Shown one piece after another: positions 10,828 to 21,759 of a DNA stretch of 64,000 bases (the first letter of the stretch is position 1; every line of letters begins with the position of its first letter). The stretch lies in NCBI GenBank assembly GCA_012932865.1, contig SAXG01000112.1:30756-94755 (forward strand), in the 5' to 3' direction. The notes beneath the pieces are model-generated. The model saw only the letters and a list, made by a program, of their open reading frames with translations, ran no database searches and was not told the DNA's origin. Source of the stretch: Amylostereum areolatum. Its lineage: Eukaryota > Basidiomycota > Agaricomycetes > Russulales > Stereaceae. The position numbers were made by a program, and so were the translations under genes.

Positions 10828-11328
10828 TGAACTGCTCCCGTTGCGTGGACTGCTCCCGTTACCGTCGAGCTTAGAATGGTCTCAAAATCTATCACTTAGG
10901 GCTGTACCTTTAGAGGGCGGCTAGTTTCATTACGCTTACTTCACGCCTGTACGACGATTAATTTCACGCCCGCAATACATATATCTTGGATCCATAATCT
11001 CTTCCTTTGAGTTCCTTCGTCAATGTTCTTGCACATCTGCTCGCGGCGCAAAACGGAGCACTGTCAATGTACTGGCAGATAAAGTGGCGACGCACGTCGA
11101 TCCTGTCGATCTTGCGCTAGTTCTCCGCATCCGGAGAAGCGGCTTGAATCCCCATACGACATCCTGACGGCATCGGCGTGCTTGAAGCCCTGCTTGAAGC
11201 AATGGTGAGCGCTTGGATGTAGTAGCTCAGCCTGGCAGACCGCGGGCGCGCGATGACTCGGGCGGGGGATTGCCGGTTTACCGGCTACCGCGCACACCCG
11301 TCGTTCGAACAAAATGTGTTTTTCAGTA
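10828..11328. other. Intergenic region downstream of the MFS gene
   Basis: Presumed 3' untranslated sequence of the MFS gene followed by unremarkable DNA. No gene recognised. Confidence 0.45.
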
Positions 11329-11810
11329 AGGTAGACCGCACTCAAAACCTGGGTGTTCACGTGCCGGCACGTGCTTGTGACATCCGGTGACATGTCTCCT
11401 TCCCAGAGCTGGACAAGCCACGAGAACGCTTCGCAAACACACAGAGATTAGCTAGGCTGAAAGGGAGTGTATGTAGACACCCTGAAATGAGAGTATCACG
11501 AACGTTTGAGTGGTCCCCGAGCACTTGCTGCCTTGTTCAGTGAAGCGAGCACGGATACCCTCACACTTCCAGGGTTTTGAACCCTTCAGTGCATTTCTGT
11601 TGCTTTCCTGCACCACGGAATCGAGTTGGTGGTAGCATACATTTACACTGTACATTGAATCCACCGAACTGTGAGCCGTGGCCTGTGGAAACGCTCTCGA
11701 CGGTAGTTCAAAGTTCGAACAAATATCATGGGCTTCAAGATGCGCGGGCGTGACAAGCGCCCGTCCACGTGCCGGCACGTGAACACCCAGGTTTTGAGTG
11801 CGGTCTACCT
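11329..11810. mobile_element. MITE with perfect 45-bp terminal inverted repeats and TA target duplication
   Basis: The first 45 bases (11329-11373, beginning AGGTAGACCGCACTC) are exactly repeated in reverse complement at 11766-11810. TA dinucleotides flank the element (11327-11328 and 11811-11812), as expected for Tc1/mariner-type or other TA-targeting transposons. The 482-bp body has no supported coding region; the open frame crossing it on the minus strand looks fortuitous. The inner part of each arm is the 16-bp palindrome CACGTGCCGGCACGTG. Perfect arms suggest recent movement. Confidence 0.85.
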
Positions 11811-11812
11811 TA

Positions 11813-13021
11813 TCATCACCCGGGATACCTCCATAGATGTTCGCTCCCTTCGGGGTACACGGCCGTGGGTGTTTGGTGGCCGAAATCGAGTAAAATAAAG
11901 CAGTGTTGATCCGACCCCGGCTAGTGGATGATACGTCTCCGGCTTCGTTTACGGGACAATCCGGGTGATTCGATCTGATTCTGCCACAAATCGTCGCCGA
12001 ACCGAGGCCAACACGAAAAGCCCGTATCAACCCTGGCCTCAGACTCGATCCGACGCCGGGGCGACGCCTGCCCGGCGTTGGAACGCTTGCGGCGGCTTGA
12101 GGCTGGCCCTCACTGGTGCTTCTCCATCCCTTCCTAACACTTCAGCAACACTTCGGGCTTGTATTCATTTCTTACTATACCACCATTGAATTAGGAATTG
12201 TGAGTAATGTGTAGCCTGATACGCTGCTAGCGTCTACAGCTAATGAGGAACAGCGACTTATAAGTGAAAACTCGCAACTTAGCAATGAAGAAAGTCGCTC
12301 GATGCATGTGACATCACCGCGGCGCCTGAGGCCTGAGGGCCGAGGCCGCCAGTGCCAGCGGCCCAGCGCACACACTGTTCACGTCCACGTCCACACCCAC
12401 TTCGACTAGCGCAACCTTCAATCCCCTTGCCACAATGTCTCTACAGCAACACAATCTCTTCCGTCCTCGCGGATACTACTCCAAATTCAAGGTGAGTTAT
12501 GCATGAAAATACTCTTTTTTGCTCTACTCAAATGGCTCCTGAGGCTCTCCAATTTCGGTCAGTGGCGAGAACGGTGAGCGTTATGACTGCTTGACTGCTT
12601 GACCGCTCATTTTGACCTGTTCTTGCTCAGTTGCTGTCTCATTCATACTGCACATACACCAGTCATCCTGCCATTGTACCCCCTACCCTGTGCTAGTGTC
12701 CCTTACTGTACCTACACACATTTACACAATATAATCACCATTGATGCTGTTCTTACAGCGCTTCCAGAATATGTTGAGATGATCGATTTTTTTCCCGCGC
12801 GTCGCGACCTCCGTAAGTGAACAAAATCATTCGAGAAACCTGCCACCAGTGCAATGACTGCGGTGGGACGACAGGACATGGGTCAATACCGCATCGACAC
12901 TGGACCGACGTCGAAGCGTTCGGACACGATTCAACCCTGCTTTATTTTACTCAATTCCGGCATTGTGCCGGGGCTGGACCGACATCCGCGGTTTCGAGTC
13001 CAAACCGGTGTTTGAATCCCA
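11813..13021. other. Intergenic region, with one weak exon candidate
   Basis: An ATG at 12434 opens MSLQQHNLFRPRGYYSKFK and then meets a good splice donor (GTGAGT, from about 12491), which could be the first exon of a small gene. No downstream exon could be joined with confidence, and the product is not recognised. A stem-loop CCGGCA-TTG-TGCCGG lies near 12957-12971, and a T-arm or B-box-like segment (GGTTTCGAGTCCAAACC) lies near 12990-13006. No full tRNA fits around either. Confidence 0.35.
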
Positions 13022-13029
13022 CGGTAGTG

Positions 13030-13040
13030 TAGCATACGAA

Positions 13041-13071
<31 letters not shown>

Positions 13072-13138
13072 GGCCCCTGCACAAGGATGACACGCTTCTC
13101 CAGAGTGGTAGACCTACGGGTCTCAATATTTATTTTTG
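13030..13138 (+). ncRNA. U6 spliceosomal snRNA (core conserved; 5' end uncertain)
   Basis: The nearly invariant U6 core is present: AATTGGAACGATACAGAGAA followed by GATTAGCATGGCCCCTGCAC and AAGGATGACACGC. This includes the ACAGAGA box that pairs with the 5' splice site and the AGC triad. A run of five T at about 13133-13137 fits RNA polymerase III termination. The expected 5' stem-loop (CTTCGG-type hairpin) is not directly upstream. Instead an AG precedes CATACGAAAAAATTGG, so an intron in the 5' part, or a 5'-truncated pseudogene, is possible. U6 guides the catalytic core of the spliceosome. Exact ends are estimates. Confidence 0.72.
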
Positions 13139-13413
13139 CATCTTTCTGCATTTTTGTCTCAAGGCACGCAATCTTCAGGCTTCGAGTCTTCGTCGTTCGA
13201 CTCTCGACTGTCAGTGTCCACTGTCGAGTCGACAAGTTCAATGTTTGGGACGTCCTGGACCCTGGACCTTCAGCTTCAGTTTTCAAGGCTTTGAGCGACG
13301 AGCCTCAGCCATTTGATCACCAGCTGTCTAGAATCCCAGATGACAGAAGTTCATTCTCGCGACAAATGCGATGCAATACACGCCATCGCCATCCCGATAC
13401 ACCCAGAACGTTT
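13139..13413. other. Spacer between U6 and the amidase fragment
   Basis: No gene recognised; contains the presumed 3' end of the amidase transcript. Confidence 0.4.
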
Positions 13414-14553
13414 CTAAGACCGGAGCACTTTGTCCACGACTTCCGCAACGCCCAATACATGTTCCTCCTGCAGCCTCCTCCCCATGATCTGAACAGCGAT
13501 GGGCGTCCCGTCGAACGTGTCTGGGTCGTCTGGTCGTCCCGAAGTCTTCGTCAGTCCTCAGCCCGACCAACAGGCGAAAAAAGAGCACTCACAATGCGAC
13601 GCGATCAGCCCATCCATATCGCTCACGGGTTTGTACTCATCGTTCTTCAAATCCCGCGTCTTGTCCATGACCGTGACCGGCACGACAACGGAGGTATAGT
13701 CCAGCACATTAGCCACGGAAGTGTACCCTTCCACGCCCGATCAGCGTTCCATTCACGTCCTGTGCAAGTGACCGCGGCTCTCACCAGGATAGATCCCCTC
13801 CCCTGGTCGGAACGACGCAGTTGGCGCCGCAGGCAACAGCACCGCGTCCACTGGCCTTCCACTTTTCGTCTTGCTGCCGCTTTCGTTCCAGTACGCTGCG
13901 TACGCCGTCTGGTAAGCATACTTCCGTTCGTTCAGCGCCCAGAGCCTCTCGACGTCGAAGGGGGCCATGCCCGTGGCGCCGGCTGTGACGCCGTACACGG
14001 TCGCTAGTTGCGGGATGGGTACTTCAGAGGCGAGGGCGAGGGTGGCATGAATATCTGCGCCTCCGTCGGCGGAGAAGACGTCCCACTAAGGTCGTACGGT
14101 GTGGTGAAAATAGGGATGCGGGAAGAGAAGGAGGGCACATACGATAATACCGAACGCCTCCGAGTGTGGAGGGGGTATCCATTCGATCACCTATCCCAGA
14201 ACCCACCATCGTCAGTAGTCAACTCAAGCGAGATGCGCATACGGTACCCACTTCATGTCCCGCGGCCTTCAATTTTTCCTTGACTTCCTCCATCGCGCGA
14301 AGTACGGGTGGATGGGGCATCACCACACCATCGAACTTGAGCATCCCGAATACCAACCCCCCTTTGTTCTCGCTTCCTTGGACGACCGCATCTTCGAAGA
14401 GCGACGGCCTCCACGGTAACTCGACAACCTTAGGATCGTGCATCCATGGGCGCATGGCGAGGAGGGATTCCATCATCAGCCCAAGATCCGGAAGGGCGTG
14501 CGCCATCGGTCCGATGACAGACGAGACCGTCTCTTGGCCCTCCATCTGCAGCA
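13414..14553 (-). pseudogene. Amidase, 5'-truncated by the CACTA element
   Basis: The minus strand encodes the C-terminal half of a fungal amidase-signature enzyme (acetamidase-like, hydrolysing amides to acid and ammonia). The first exon begins at MEGQETVSSVIGPMA just after a splice acceptor that abuts the transposon. Later exons contain GGLVFGMLKFDGVV, VIEWIPPPHSEAF, a YGVTAG-LLPAAPT region and the conserved tail PIAVQIMGRRLQEEHVLG, with the stop at 13414-13416. At least four introns are evident. The N-terminal half with the Ser-Ser-Lys catalytic triad is absent. Sequence on the far side of the transposon (from 21760) does not supply it, and the element lacks a matching target duplication, so a deletion or rearrangement accompanied the insertion. 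Non-functional. Confidence 0.85.
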
Positions 14554-15161
14554 AGCACTATAAGGACAAGTCATCCTGTTTTCCACCGTGTTTTCCGGTG
14601 AAAAGCAGAAAAGCGGTGATTTACAAGGTGATATCGCGAAGGAGGTGATTTGGACTGAAATCTACCGTGTTTGCTTCGAGCTCTTAGAGCGGTGTATATC
14701 ACCCACCGAAATCATGTCCACTTGCACGCTGAAAACTAGGTGAAAATGTACTGAAAAACAACAACACGGAAATTTTGTGTTCAACATGGCAAAATAAGGT
14801 GGTTTTCATTGTAGAATGGATGTGTGATATACAGAAAGCAGGGCCTCGGGTGATTGGGTGTATACTCTCCTTTCCTACCGCTGCTATGGTCCCTGAGACG
14901 ACGTGTATGTACTGCATATACTGACAGCTCGTAGCCTGTTCTGTGCGCGAGGAGCAAGGATGGAGTGGGAACAGTGTGAGCGAGCGAGGAGAGAGTACCA
15001 TAGGATACAGTCCGTCGATTGCGAGGGACTCGGCCGTGGGTAGAAAGTACGGTGTTGTTCCGCCAAACCCATCGTGTCTGCCATCCAGTGGGACGACACG
15101 CATGCACAGGAAAGATAGGCTGAGGAACGCGGTTAGTGACATTTCCCTTCTCGAGCACATA

Positions 15162-15837
15162 CTACTCACCACCATGTAGCATGACACCCTCGTTCAATCC
15201 TCTTCCACTTCGAAATGCCAAAGATGGCGTCGTCAATCTTGTCCTAAGTCCGTGGGCGTGCTTCGATATTTTGACATGTGCACGCGAACTTCGAAAAGGG
15301 TTTGGCACCGTGTTCCGCAACCGTGATGAGAATACTGGGATAGATGGGATGAACCGATTCAATCGCCATGCTCGTACCCGTACGACCTTGAGTCCGTACG
15401 ACCTTGAGTCCTGTGCGTAAGCGGCGTCGAGCGAGGTGTGACTTGATCGTCGGATCTTGTCGCCTGTGTCGTAACGAGAGTAACGGTGGGGCTTGTTGTC
15501 GACGATCTCGACGTCGTAGCCAGGAGCAGTGTCGGGAGGGGTCGGGGGTGAGATGGAGGAGGCGTGGGAGGTCACAGGCCGCATGGTTGAAGTCAAGCGA
15601 GAGGGTGTGGGGGTGCTGGGCGAAGACAAAGGTGGCAGTGTTGATGGGGAGGGGGAGGGTGTAGGCAGCGGGTGGCGGCCCTGGCGGGAAAGAAGTACGG
15701 GATGGTGGCGAGGAGGGCATTGAGGAGTCGAAGAAGGTGGGGTTTGACGGCGAAAAATCTGAGGCAAGCATGAACGCGGAGATGAAAAGACGGTGGCGCG
15801 AGGAGCCCTTCGCGGCGAGGACGCCGCGACGCGTCAC
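15162..15837 (-). CDS. Unrecognised open frames inside the CACTA element, possible captured sequence
   Basis: Two overlapping minus-strand frames of about 200 codons cover this part of the element. They are rich in Pro, Ser and Thr at the start (SPPSRTSFPPGPPPAAY) and contain DVEIVDNKPHRYSRYDTGD further on. No transposase or known domain is visible and the exon structure is unclear. It may be a third element gene, a fragment of a captured host gene, or non-coding. Nothing in the sequence settles this. Confidence 0.25.
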
Positions 15838-16200
15838 CGCCGGTCGGATAAGCGCCGACCGAGTTTCGATTTCAAAGGTCGAAAGATGACGGCCAAACCC
15901 TTTGAAACTTGGGATTCATAATTATATACATGCTTGCTATTGGGCAAAAATATAAATCAGACTTCGATTTCACGGAACGGGGAGCTACTGACCTGGGGAC
16001 GACGAATGCGGCGCATGTAGTTTGACCAGCATGAATCCGTACCGGGCCTGTACCAAAAATCCAACAGGACGACGGGATCCCGTCGTAGATTACTGTGCAG
16101 CGGGATGGGGTCCGGGGATCGTTTGGTAGACGGGATTCTGTGTTTGTCAGTTATCATAGACCATGAATGAACCTAGTAGGCCTGCTCACCTCGGTGGAGC

Positions 16201-19200
16201 TCAGTCGGGAACATAAACAGCCCGTGATAGGGCGCCGCTACGGTCAATGATTGCCCATCGTGAACCTGGGAGTGGTACCCGTCCAACCAGACATTCCACA
16301 CAGGTAAGGTCGAAAAACTGTTCCGTTTCCGCCTCATCTTTGTAGTAGTGGATGTCGATGCCTGGGTCTGGGTGTCCGTTTTTCTCTGCATCGACGCACC
16401 GCCTAATTCCAGCTAGGAGGATAGCTTCGGGCTCTGTGGAGCCAATGAGAGGTGATGTTGGAACGTGGATAGCGTAGAGGTGTTGTAGGCGGCCGTAAAA
16501 GGTGACATTTTCATACTGAGGAGTGTGATTGCGGTGGCGGGCATGTACGTCGACCAATACTTGATACTGGGTGGAGAAATACATGAGTAACATGGAGACG
16601 TACGCATGATGGGAGCAAACGCACGCGTATATATGTCATGTCTCGACGGTCATCCCTAGCTGAGTACAAATGCGCCGCAGAGATAGTGTCACCGTCGTTG
16701 ATGCGAACCCGGGCGTACTCCTGTATTGATGCATTCTTGACAAGATTCTTGAGGGTGGAAAAGTTGGCGGAAGGCACATTGTACCGCGTAGCGAGGGTCT
16801 TGGATAGACGAGTGAGGGTCGTTGCGTCGAGTACTAGTACAGGGCGGATGACAGGAAGTAGGGCATATGTAGGATCTAGTGGCCACCACGAAGAAGTGAG
16901 CTGATGCACTGTAGCATGGATGATGCTATTCTTACAATTAGGTGCAGTCAAGGACTGTGCGGGCAGGGTGCTTTCCGGGCGTGGATGGAGGCGAAGAACA
17001 TCGCCATCTTCCAGACCATAAACAAGCATGACCTGGAACAGCTGTGCGCACTCGACGACATAGCGATCCAGGGAGGCATCGGGTCTTTTACGACTCTTGA
17101 TAGCGGGGCGAATGAGGCCACAGTACCGTTCCATGGGAAATGCCCAGTACGCCCATACCGGCCCACAAGCGAGAACAGAATCGGCGATATGGAGGAGGGC
17201 ATGGATAGTGAGCGGGCACGTAGATAGGCGAGTAGGATTATACTGGTAATATAACCTGTGTAACGTAGACGATGTGAGCAGAACTTCGATGCAGCACTGA
17301 ACTATACGCTCACTCTTCGAAGTGTTTGACCCAATCAATGAACCCTTGCCGGAGTTGGTCAATTTCGTCGTATGTGATGGTAAATTGGAGACATGTGTGG
17401 AGAAGCTTGACGAGGGCTATAAAGTGATCGTAATATTTTGGATCCCGGAATTTCCGCTCAAGGAGAACGGGACCAAGGTAGAGCGTCCAGAAGGACCAGG
17501 TGTCCGCCGTGGTCGCAGTCTTGTCCGCAACGAAATTGGGAGGTCGCGCTCCATAGCATCCAGGTATAGTAGAACCTGACGCCGACGTTGCGGATCCGAT
17601 AGCGTCCCATACAGATGACTGAATGATGTACGCCCCAGAACCCTCGTCGAGATCCTTGAAATCGCCTGTCCAGAGGAGAATAAGGTTTTTGATCGTGTTC
17701 TCCCATATGAGGTGCATAAAGTCGTATGGAAACGACTTGGATAAAGAGAGAGACGGAAGTTGTGAGAGGATGGGGACACCTTTGATGCCATAAAGCTTTG
17801 CTAGTCGAGCATTCTCCGTTAAAGTGGTGGCTGATTGAACTGCGACCGCTTGCTCCATCATCTCAACGTGTGTTCGGCGAGGGAGATTTGCGGGGTCGTA
17901 AACGGCGACTACGTTGGGGTCTTCACTGGCAATGACCGTGGGGTGGTTGGCACGATTAAGAGGGACATAATGGGCAGTGGAACGCGTGTCGGGGACGCGT
18001 ACACCTGTAATCTTGCATATACGGCAGGGAGACAGACCATTGTGGCCTTTCATCCGCATCAAGAGCGAGATGGCTGGGATATCGCCAAAAACAAGGATAA
18101 GGTATGCCCGAAGCATAAAGGACTCCTTTCGGAGAGCATCCCATGCCTTAACACCCTTGGCCAGTTCGAGAAGTTCGGCAACGAGGGGGAAAAGGAACGA
18201 GTCCATGTCAACAGGCTTTTTTGGTCCTGGAACGATGCCGATGGTAATGATGTTTTCGATGAGGAATCGGATTTCGGGAGGCAGATTGTAATTGAAGAGG
18301 ATGATAGGCCAGCAAGTAGTCTTGCGCCGACGAAAAGGAGCGAACCCGTCCGTTGACGCTCCCAGAGCGATATCCCGACCATCCCCAAAAAACCGATGAG
18401 GTAGCTCCGTTCCGCCGATGACAACCTGCTTGCCTCGTAGTGCACGGTAACGATGGCCGTCGAAGACGTCTGAAACTTCCTGAGGGACACACTCATGGTT
18501 GGCACGGTATTGCATTTTCTCGGCCATGGATTCACTGCCAGAAAATGCGAGAAGGCGAGGGATGAGAGGGATATAAGTAAAATGTTTCTTTGCGCGTCCA
18601 TTGGATGTGTATCGATCGGTTTTGCAGTGAGGGCAAGCAGTGAGGTTCACAAGGGATCCGGTATAGCAGACACATGATTGTGGGCAGCAGTCGTACAGTT
18701 TGGATTTGAAGCCTGCAAGAGATGCGAGCCGAGTCTGCGCCTCGTCGGGAGATGTAACACCTGCTCCAGGAAATGCGAACGGGAGGTCCATGTAGGCAGT
18801 GTCTGTAATGTGGTGTTTCAACTTGAAGGAATACTGTCGTAGAACTGCACGGTCTAACTGACTGAGGTCATTTACTAAGTAAACACAAACTTAGACGTGC
18901 GATCGTTGATATCGGAATGGATATTGCGTACCATCCAGCTGTGTACGCCTCAGGAAATTGTCATCCTCTGCCAGCAAGAGCAATGGATCATCAGGATCGA
19001 ATGCACCAAATGTGTCGTCGAGTTCGTGGTCTGAGTCCACTGTGGCATCATGGTCCCAGGCCAACAGTATATCATCTTCATCGTCCTCGCCATCTTCCAT
19101 CCAAAGAGCATGGAAGCTCTGATCCTGAAGTTCTGTCTCAACGGCATCGGCGTGGTCACTGCCAGGAATTGGCCCATCTAAAAGCGACCAAACAATCAGC

Positions 19201-19667
19201 TCCGTACATCTCGTACAAGCTTGAGGACGTACCGTCGGTCAGCATATCCATCATACTACAATCTTCTGCACTGTCGGTACTTGCGACACCGGTTGGTCCT
19301 AACACGGCTGTATAGGAGGGTTAGATGCTTTGTAGATGCTGAAGGCTGAAGGGAAACACACCAAGCGCAGGATCTCCCGTCTCCAAGCCAGTGTTCATAG
19401 CGGTAGATTGCAAACCGGGAAATTTATCTGAAGACATGGTTTAAATGAGTCTCATCTCAGGTGCATACTGCCGAATGGATACGCACCAGTCCGAGCCCGC
19501 TTCCTTAGATGGCCTTTCTCTAGGCTGGTGAGCTCGTTGACCACTTGGTGACCCATCTCCGAGTGAGCGAGAAGCGCTAGGTGCTCTCTTTCGGTCTTCC
19601 GATGAACCTTCTTGCCGCAATGTCCACAAAGGACAAAGTCGCTCTGACGGTCTTGTTTCGGAGGCAT
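16201..19667 (-). CDS. Tnp2-type CACTA transposase
   Basis: The gene starts at the ATG at 19667 (MPPKQDRQSDFVLCGHCGKK). This opens with a CxxC/His finger (CGHC, then HRKTEREH), usual for basidiomycete Tnp2 proteins. An acidic exon near 18.9-19.1 kb follows, then the catalytic core (18821-17313) with CPHCKTDRY, PLIPRLLAF, GHNGLSPCRICK and the late PYDFMHLIWEN block. Intron about 17253-17312 joins KHFEE to LYYQYNPTR in frame and leads into IHALLHIAD and GPVWAYWAFPMERYCG. A further intron leads to the last exon, with stop at 16201. The enzyme cuts and pastes the element by recognising the CACTA ends. All recognised blocks are open once introns are removed, so it may be active; the splice sites between 18.8 and 19.6 kb are uncertain. 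Confidence 0.88.
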
Positions 19668-19951
19668 AGTGTTGGTGACAAAAGTGGGCTGGATTTTGGA
19701 TGTGATGGAAGAAAAATACAAAGTCGACAAAGTCGCAATCGGTTGAAACTTGAGTATCTCTCGGAGTTTGGTGCTGAAGATTACGAGTGCGATTGTACGC
19801 TGTATGTTCCATAGAAACCGCAAAATACAATTATGAATGGCCTGGAGATGGCGAAAAGGAGCATGTTTGACACGGTGGACGTACCTTCTGTTTCAAATTC
19901 GTTGCTGAGGACGGGCACTCGCAGCCCCCCCCGTTGGGGACAGACTTGGAA

Positions 19952-19959
19952 TATAAATA
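19952..19959 (+). promoter_or_regulatory. TATA box of the CACTA accessory gene
   Basis: TATAAATA lies about 80 bp upstream of the ATG at 20038, in the 370-bp gap shared with the divergent transposase gene. The gap probably serves as a bidirectional promoter. Confidence 0.5.
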
Positions 19960-20037
19960 GTCGAGCCAACACTGCACAATTCACCACTCCATCCCCGTCT
20001 CAATCACACCACTCCGACACATTCTCTACTTCTTCCA

Positions 20038-20970
20038 ATGGCAAGCACGGTCACCACTCCTGCTCTTGCTCAGGCTACGCCTCCGACTCCTGCAACGGCT
20101 CCAGCTCAGCGCAACAAGGCACCGTCGAACAAGGTACTTACCAAAAGGGACCTCGAGGCAAAGCTTCGCGAGTATGAACGTGAGTTGCAGGTTTCTGTAT
20201 TGAACTTGTATCCGTTAGACGACACGCTGATGACATACGGGATATGTTTCACCTTCAGAACGCTTGGAGGACCAGCAGAAACAGGTCGACCATGTTACTA
20301 GCCTCAATGTGCAGCTCACTGCGGACATTGAGACTGCGAAGATCTCCAACCCAACGCCTCTCAATAGCAACGGCCTTATCGCATGCCCCAAGGCTGTCAA
20401 GGGCTCTCACGAGCCGGCGTTCTATATGTCCGACATTCGAACCTTCCTCAATGACATGGATGACGTCGAGGATGGCAGCGAGTACTATCGAAGCATGCGG
20501 GTGAGTTTCATTCCTCACTGACATTCCCTGTTCACTCACAATAGCCTAGCGCATGACACGCTTCAACATGAACCGTGCGGGAATGGATCTATCAAAGACC
20601 TATAGTGAGCTCAAGCACTCCGAGCAAGTCACTCGCGTTTGCAAGTCGGCGAGTGACTCACCTTTGCTTTATCCTCCGGATGTACTGACCTCCTAGTGTC
20701 TAGATCCGCCAGGAATACCCTGCCGCCGCTCGCTTTGAGAATGACTGGGCTACCCGGGCCTTCATCCGTCAGTACTTGAGGAACAATTCATGGAAGAGGA
20801 AGCGCACCGACGACCACGATGGTGATCAAGACGAGGAGTTAGATGGCCATTCAGGTTCGGGTACAGGCCCCAGTGCAGGGTTACAACGTCTAGGTCAGAT
20901 AGCGGCGACGAAGCGCGCTCGTCTTGAGGACCAGCCCACGCGCGATAAGAGCTTGAGTCCTGATGCTTGA
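20038..20970 (+). CDS. CACTA accessory protein (about 242 aa), function unknown
   Basis: Four exons (20038-20179, 20259-20500, 20550-20627, 20704-20970) join in frame to 243 codons including the stop. The N-terminus is Ala/Thr/Pro-rich. A predicted coiled coil follows (KLREYEQRLEDQQKQ, then DHVTSLNVQLTADIE). A globular middle includes FYMSDIRTFLNDMDD and FENDWATRAFIRQYLRN, and the basic-acidic tail (SWKRKRTDDHDGDQDE) looks like a nuclear signal. It is transcribed away from the Tnp2 gene inside the same transposon. By position it is comparable to the second protein of plant CACTA elements (TnpA/TNP1, which binds subterminal repeats), but no sequence similarity to those is claimed. A role in end binding or regulation is inference. 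Confidence 0.7.
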
Positions 20971-21759
20971 AGTGAAGATGTTTCTAAGGTTCGTCTTCGA
21001 GTTGCCTCGAGCTTTCTATATCCTGATGAGTGCTTCCCATTTAGCACCCCTGTGGCCAATACCCAGTCCAATTCATAACGTACATATTAATTCTTGTCGG
21101 CCATTGAGCCGTCTCTTCTGTCTTTTCTCGTCGCTTCGTGGTGTGCGGTGGTGGTGCCGACGCGCGTTGCATCCACTCGCTTTGGCTTCCTTCTGATAAC
21201 CCCTTACTTGTTACGTAGCTATCTAATATATTTCGCACGTGTTGTGCGCGATATCGAAACCACCGTCTGATCATTTGCTGAATCTCATCTCGATGCGTAA
21301 GCTGCAAAATCAGCAACATGAACGGAGGGTATTTTCAGGCTGTAGGATCCGGTTGTTTTCATACCTACCAGCACCGAAATCAAAGCCCCTTTGAAGGCTG
21401 AACATCAGCACATAACATCAGCATGGAAATATGCACTTCATGCCAGAGGTGTAAATCCGCACTTCGTGCCGGACGTGAAAAGTAGCATCTCACCTCCAAC
21501 GTGAAAAATAGGCGGAGTAGCTGACTGAAAAACAGGCGTGAAGTTTCACCTCAAAATGTTGTTCTTTTCAAAGTGTAAAATCCCGGGAAAAAAGCGGTGA
21601 AATGGTACTTTTTTCCAGTGCTTTTCACTCATTGAAATCAGACCGGGAAAGACTGATATTCATCACACTGGGCTGAAAGTGAGTCGTCTACAAACTGAAT
21701 ATGATCGTGAATAAGGCTGATTAGGGCGGTGAAAATCACCCCACGGTACCCTCCTAGTG
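20971..21759. repeat. CACTA subterminal region
   Basis: Non-coding right arm of the 7.2-kb element. It contains repeated GTGAAAA/TTTTCAC motifs and closely spaced cognates such as CCAGAGGTG and CCAACGTG at about 21440-21500. The outer 170 bp resemble the right arm of the 1279-bp copies. These repeats are the probable transposase or accessory-protein binding sites. Confidence 0.55.

Larger units (their letters stand above)
14556..21759 (-). mobile_element. CACTA transposon with Tnp2 transposase and accessory gene (about 7.2 kb)
   Basis: The left end CACTATAAGGACAAGTC and right end CACGGTACCCTCCTAGTG match the ends of the two small copies at 6385 and 8367. Similarity extends inward: the stretch near 21590-21640 matches copy B near 9475-9550. 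The body carries a Tnp2-type transposase on the minus strand and a divergent small gene on the plus strand, plus an unrecognised open frame near 15.2-15.8 kb. Flanking trinucleotides differ (AAG left, CGA right), unlike the clean duplications of the small copies. Either the ends come from two elements or a deletion removed one flank. It is the likely trans-acting source for the small copies. Confidence 0.88.

Noticed and set aside
9612..10874. 420-codon Arg/His/Pro-rich frame over the MFS gene
   Set aside because: Out-of-frame shadow; the MFS frame on the same strand encodes the membrane helices.
11452..12030. 192-codon minus-strand frame across the TA-MITE
   Set aside because: It straddles the inverted repeat boundary and has no family features; fortuitous.
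12961..13030. Possible tRNA around GGTTTCGAGTCCAAACC
   Set aside because: The T-arm-like stem is good, but no acceptor, D arm and anticodon arm could be placed around it.
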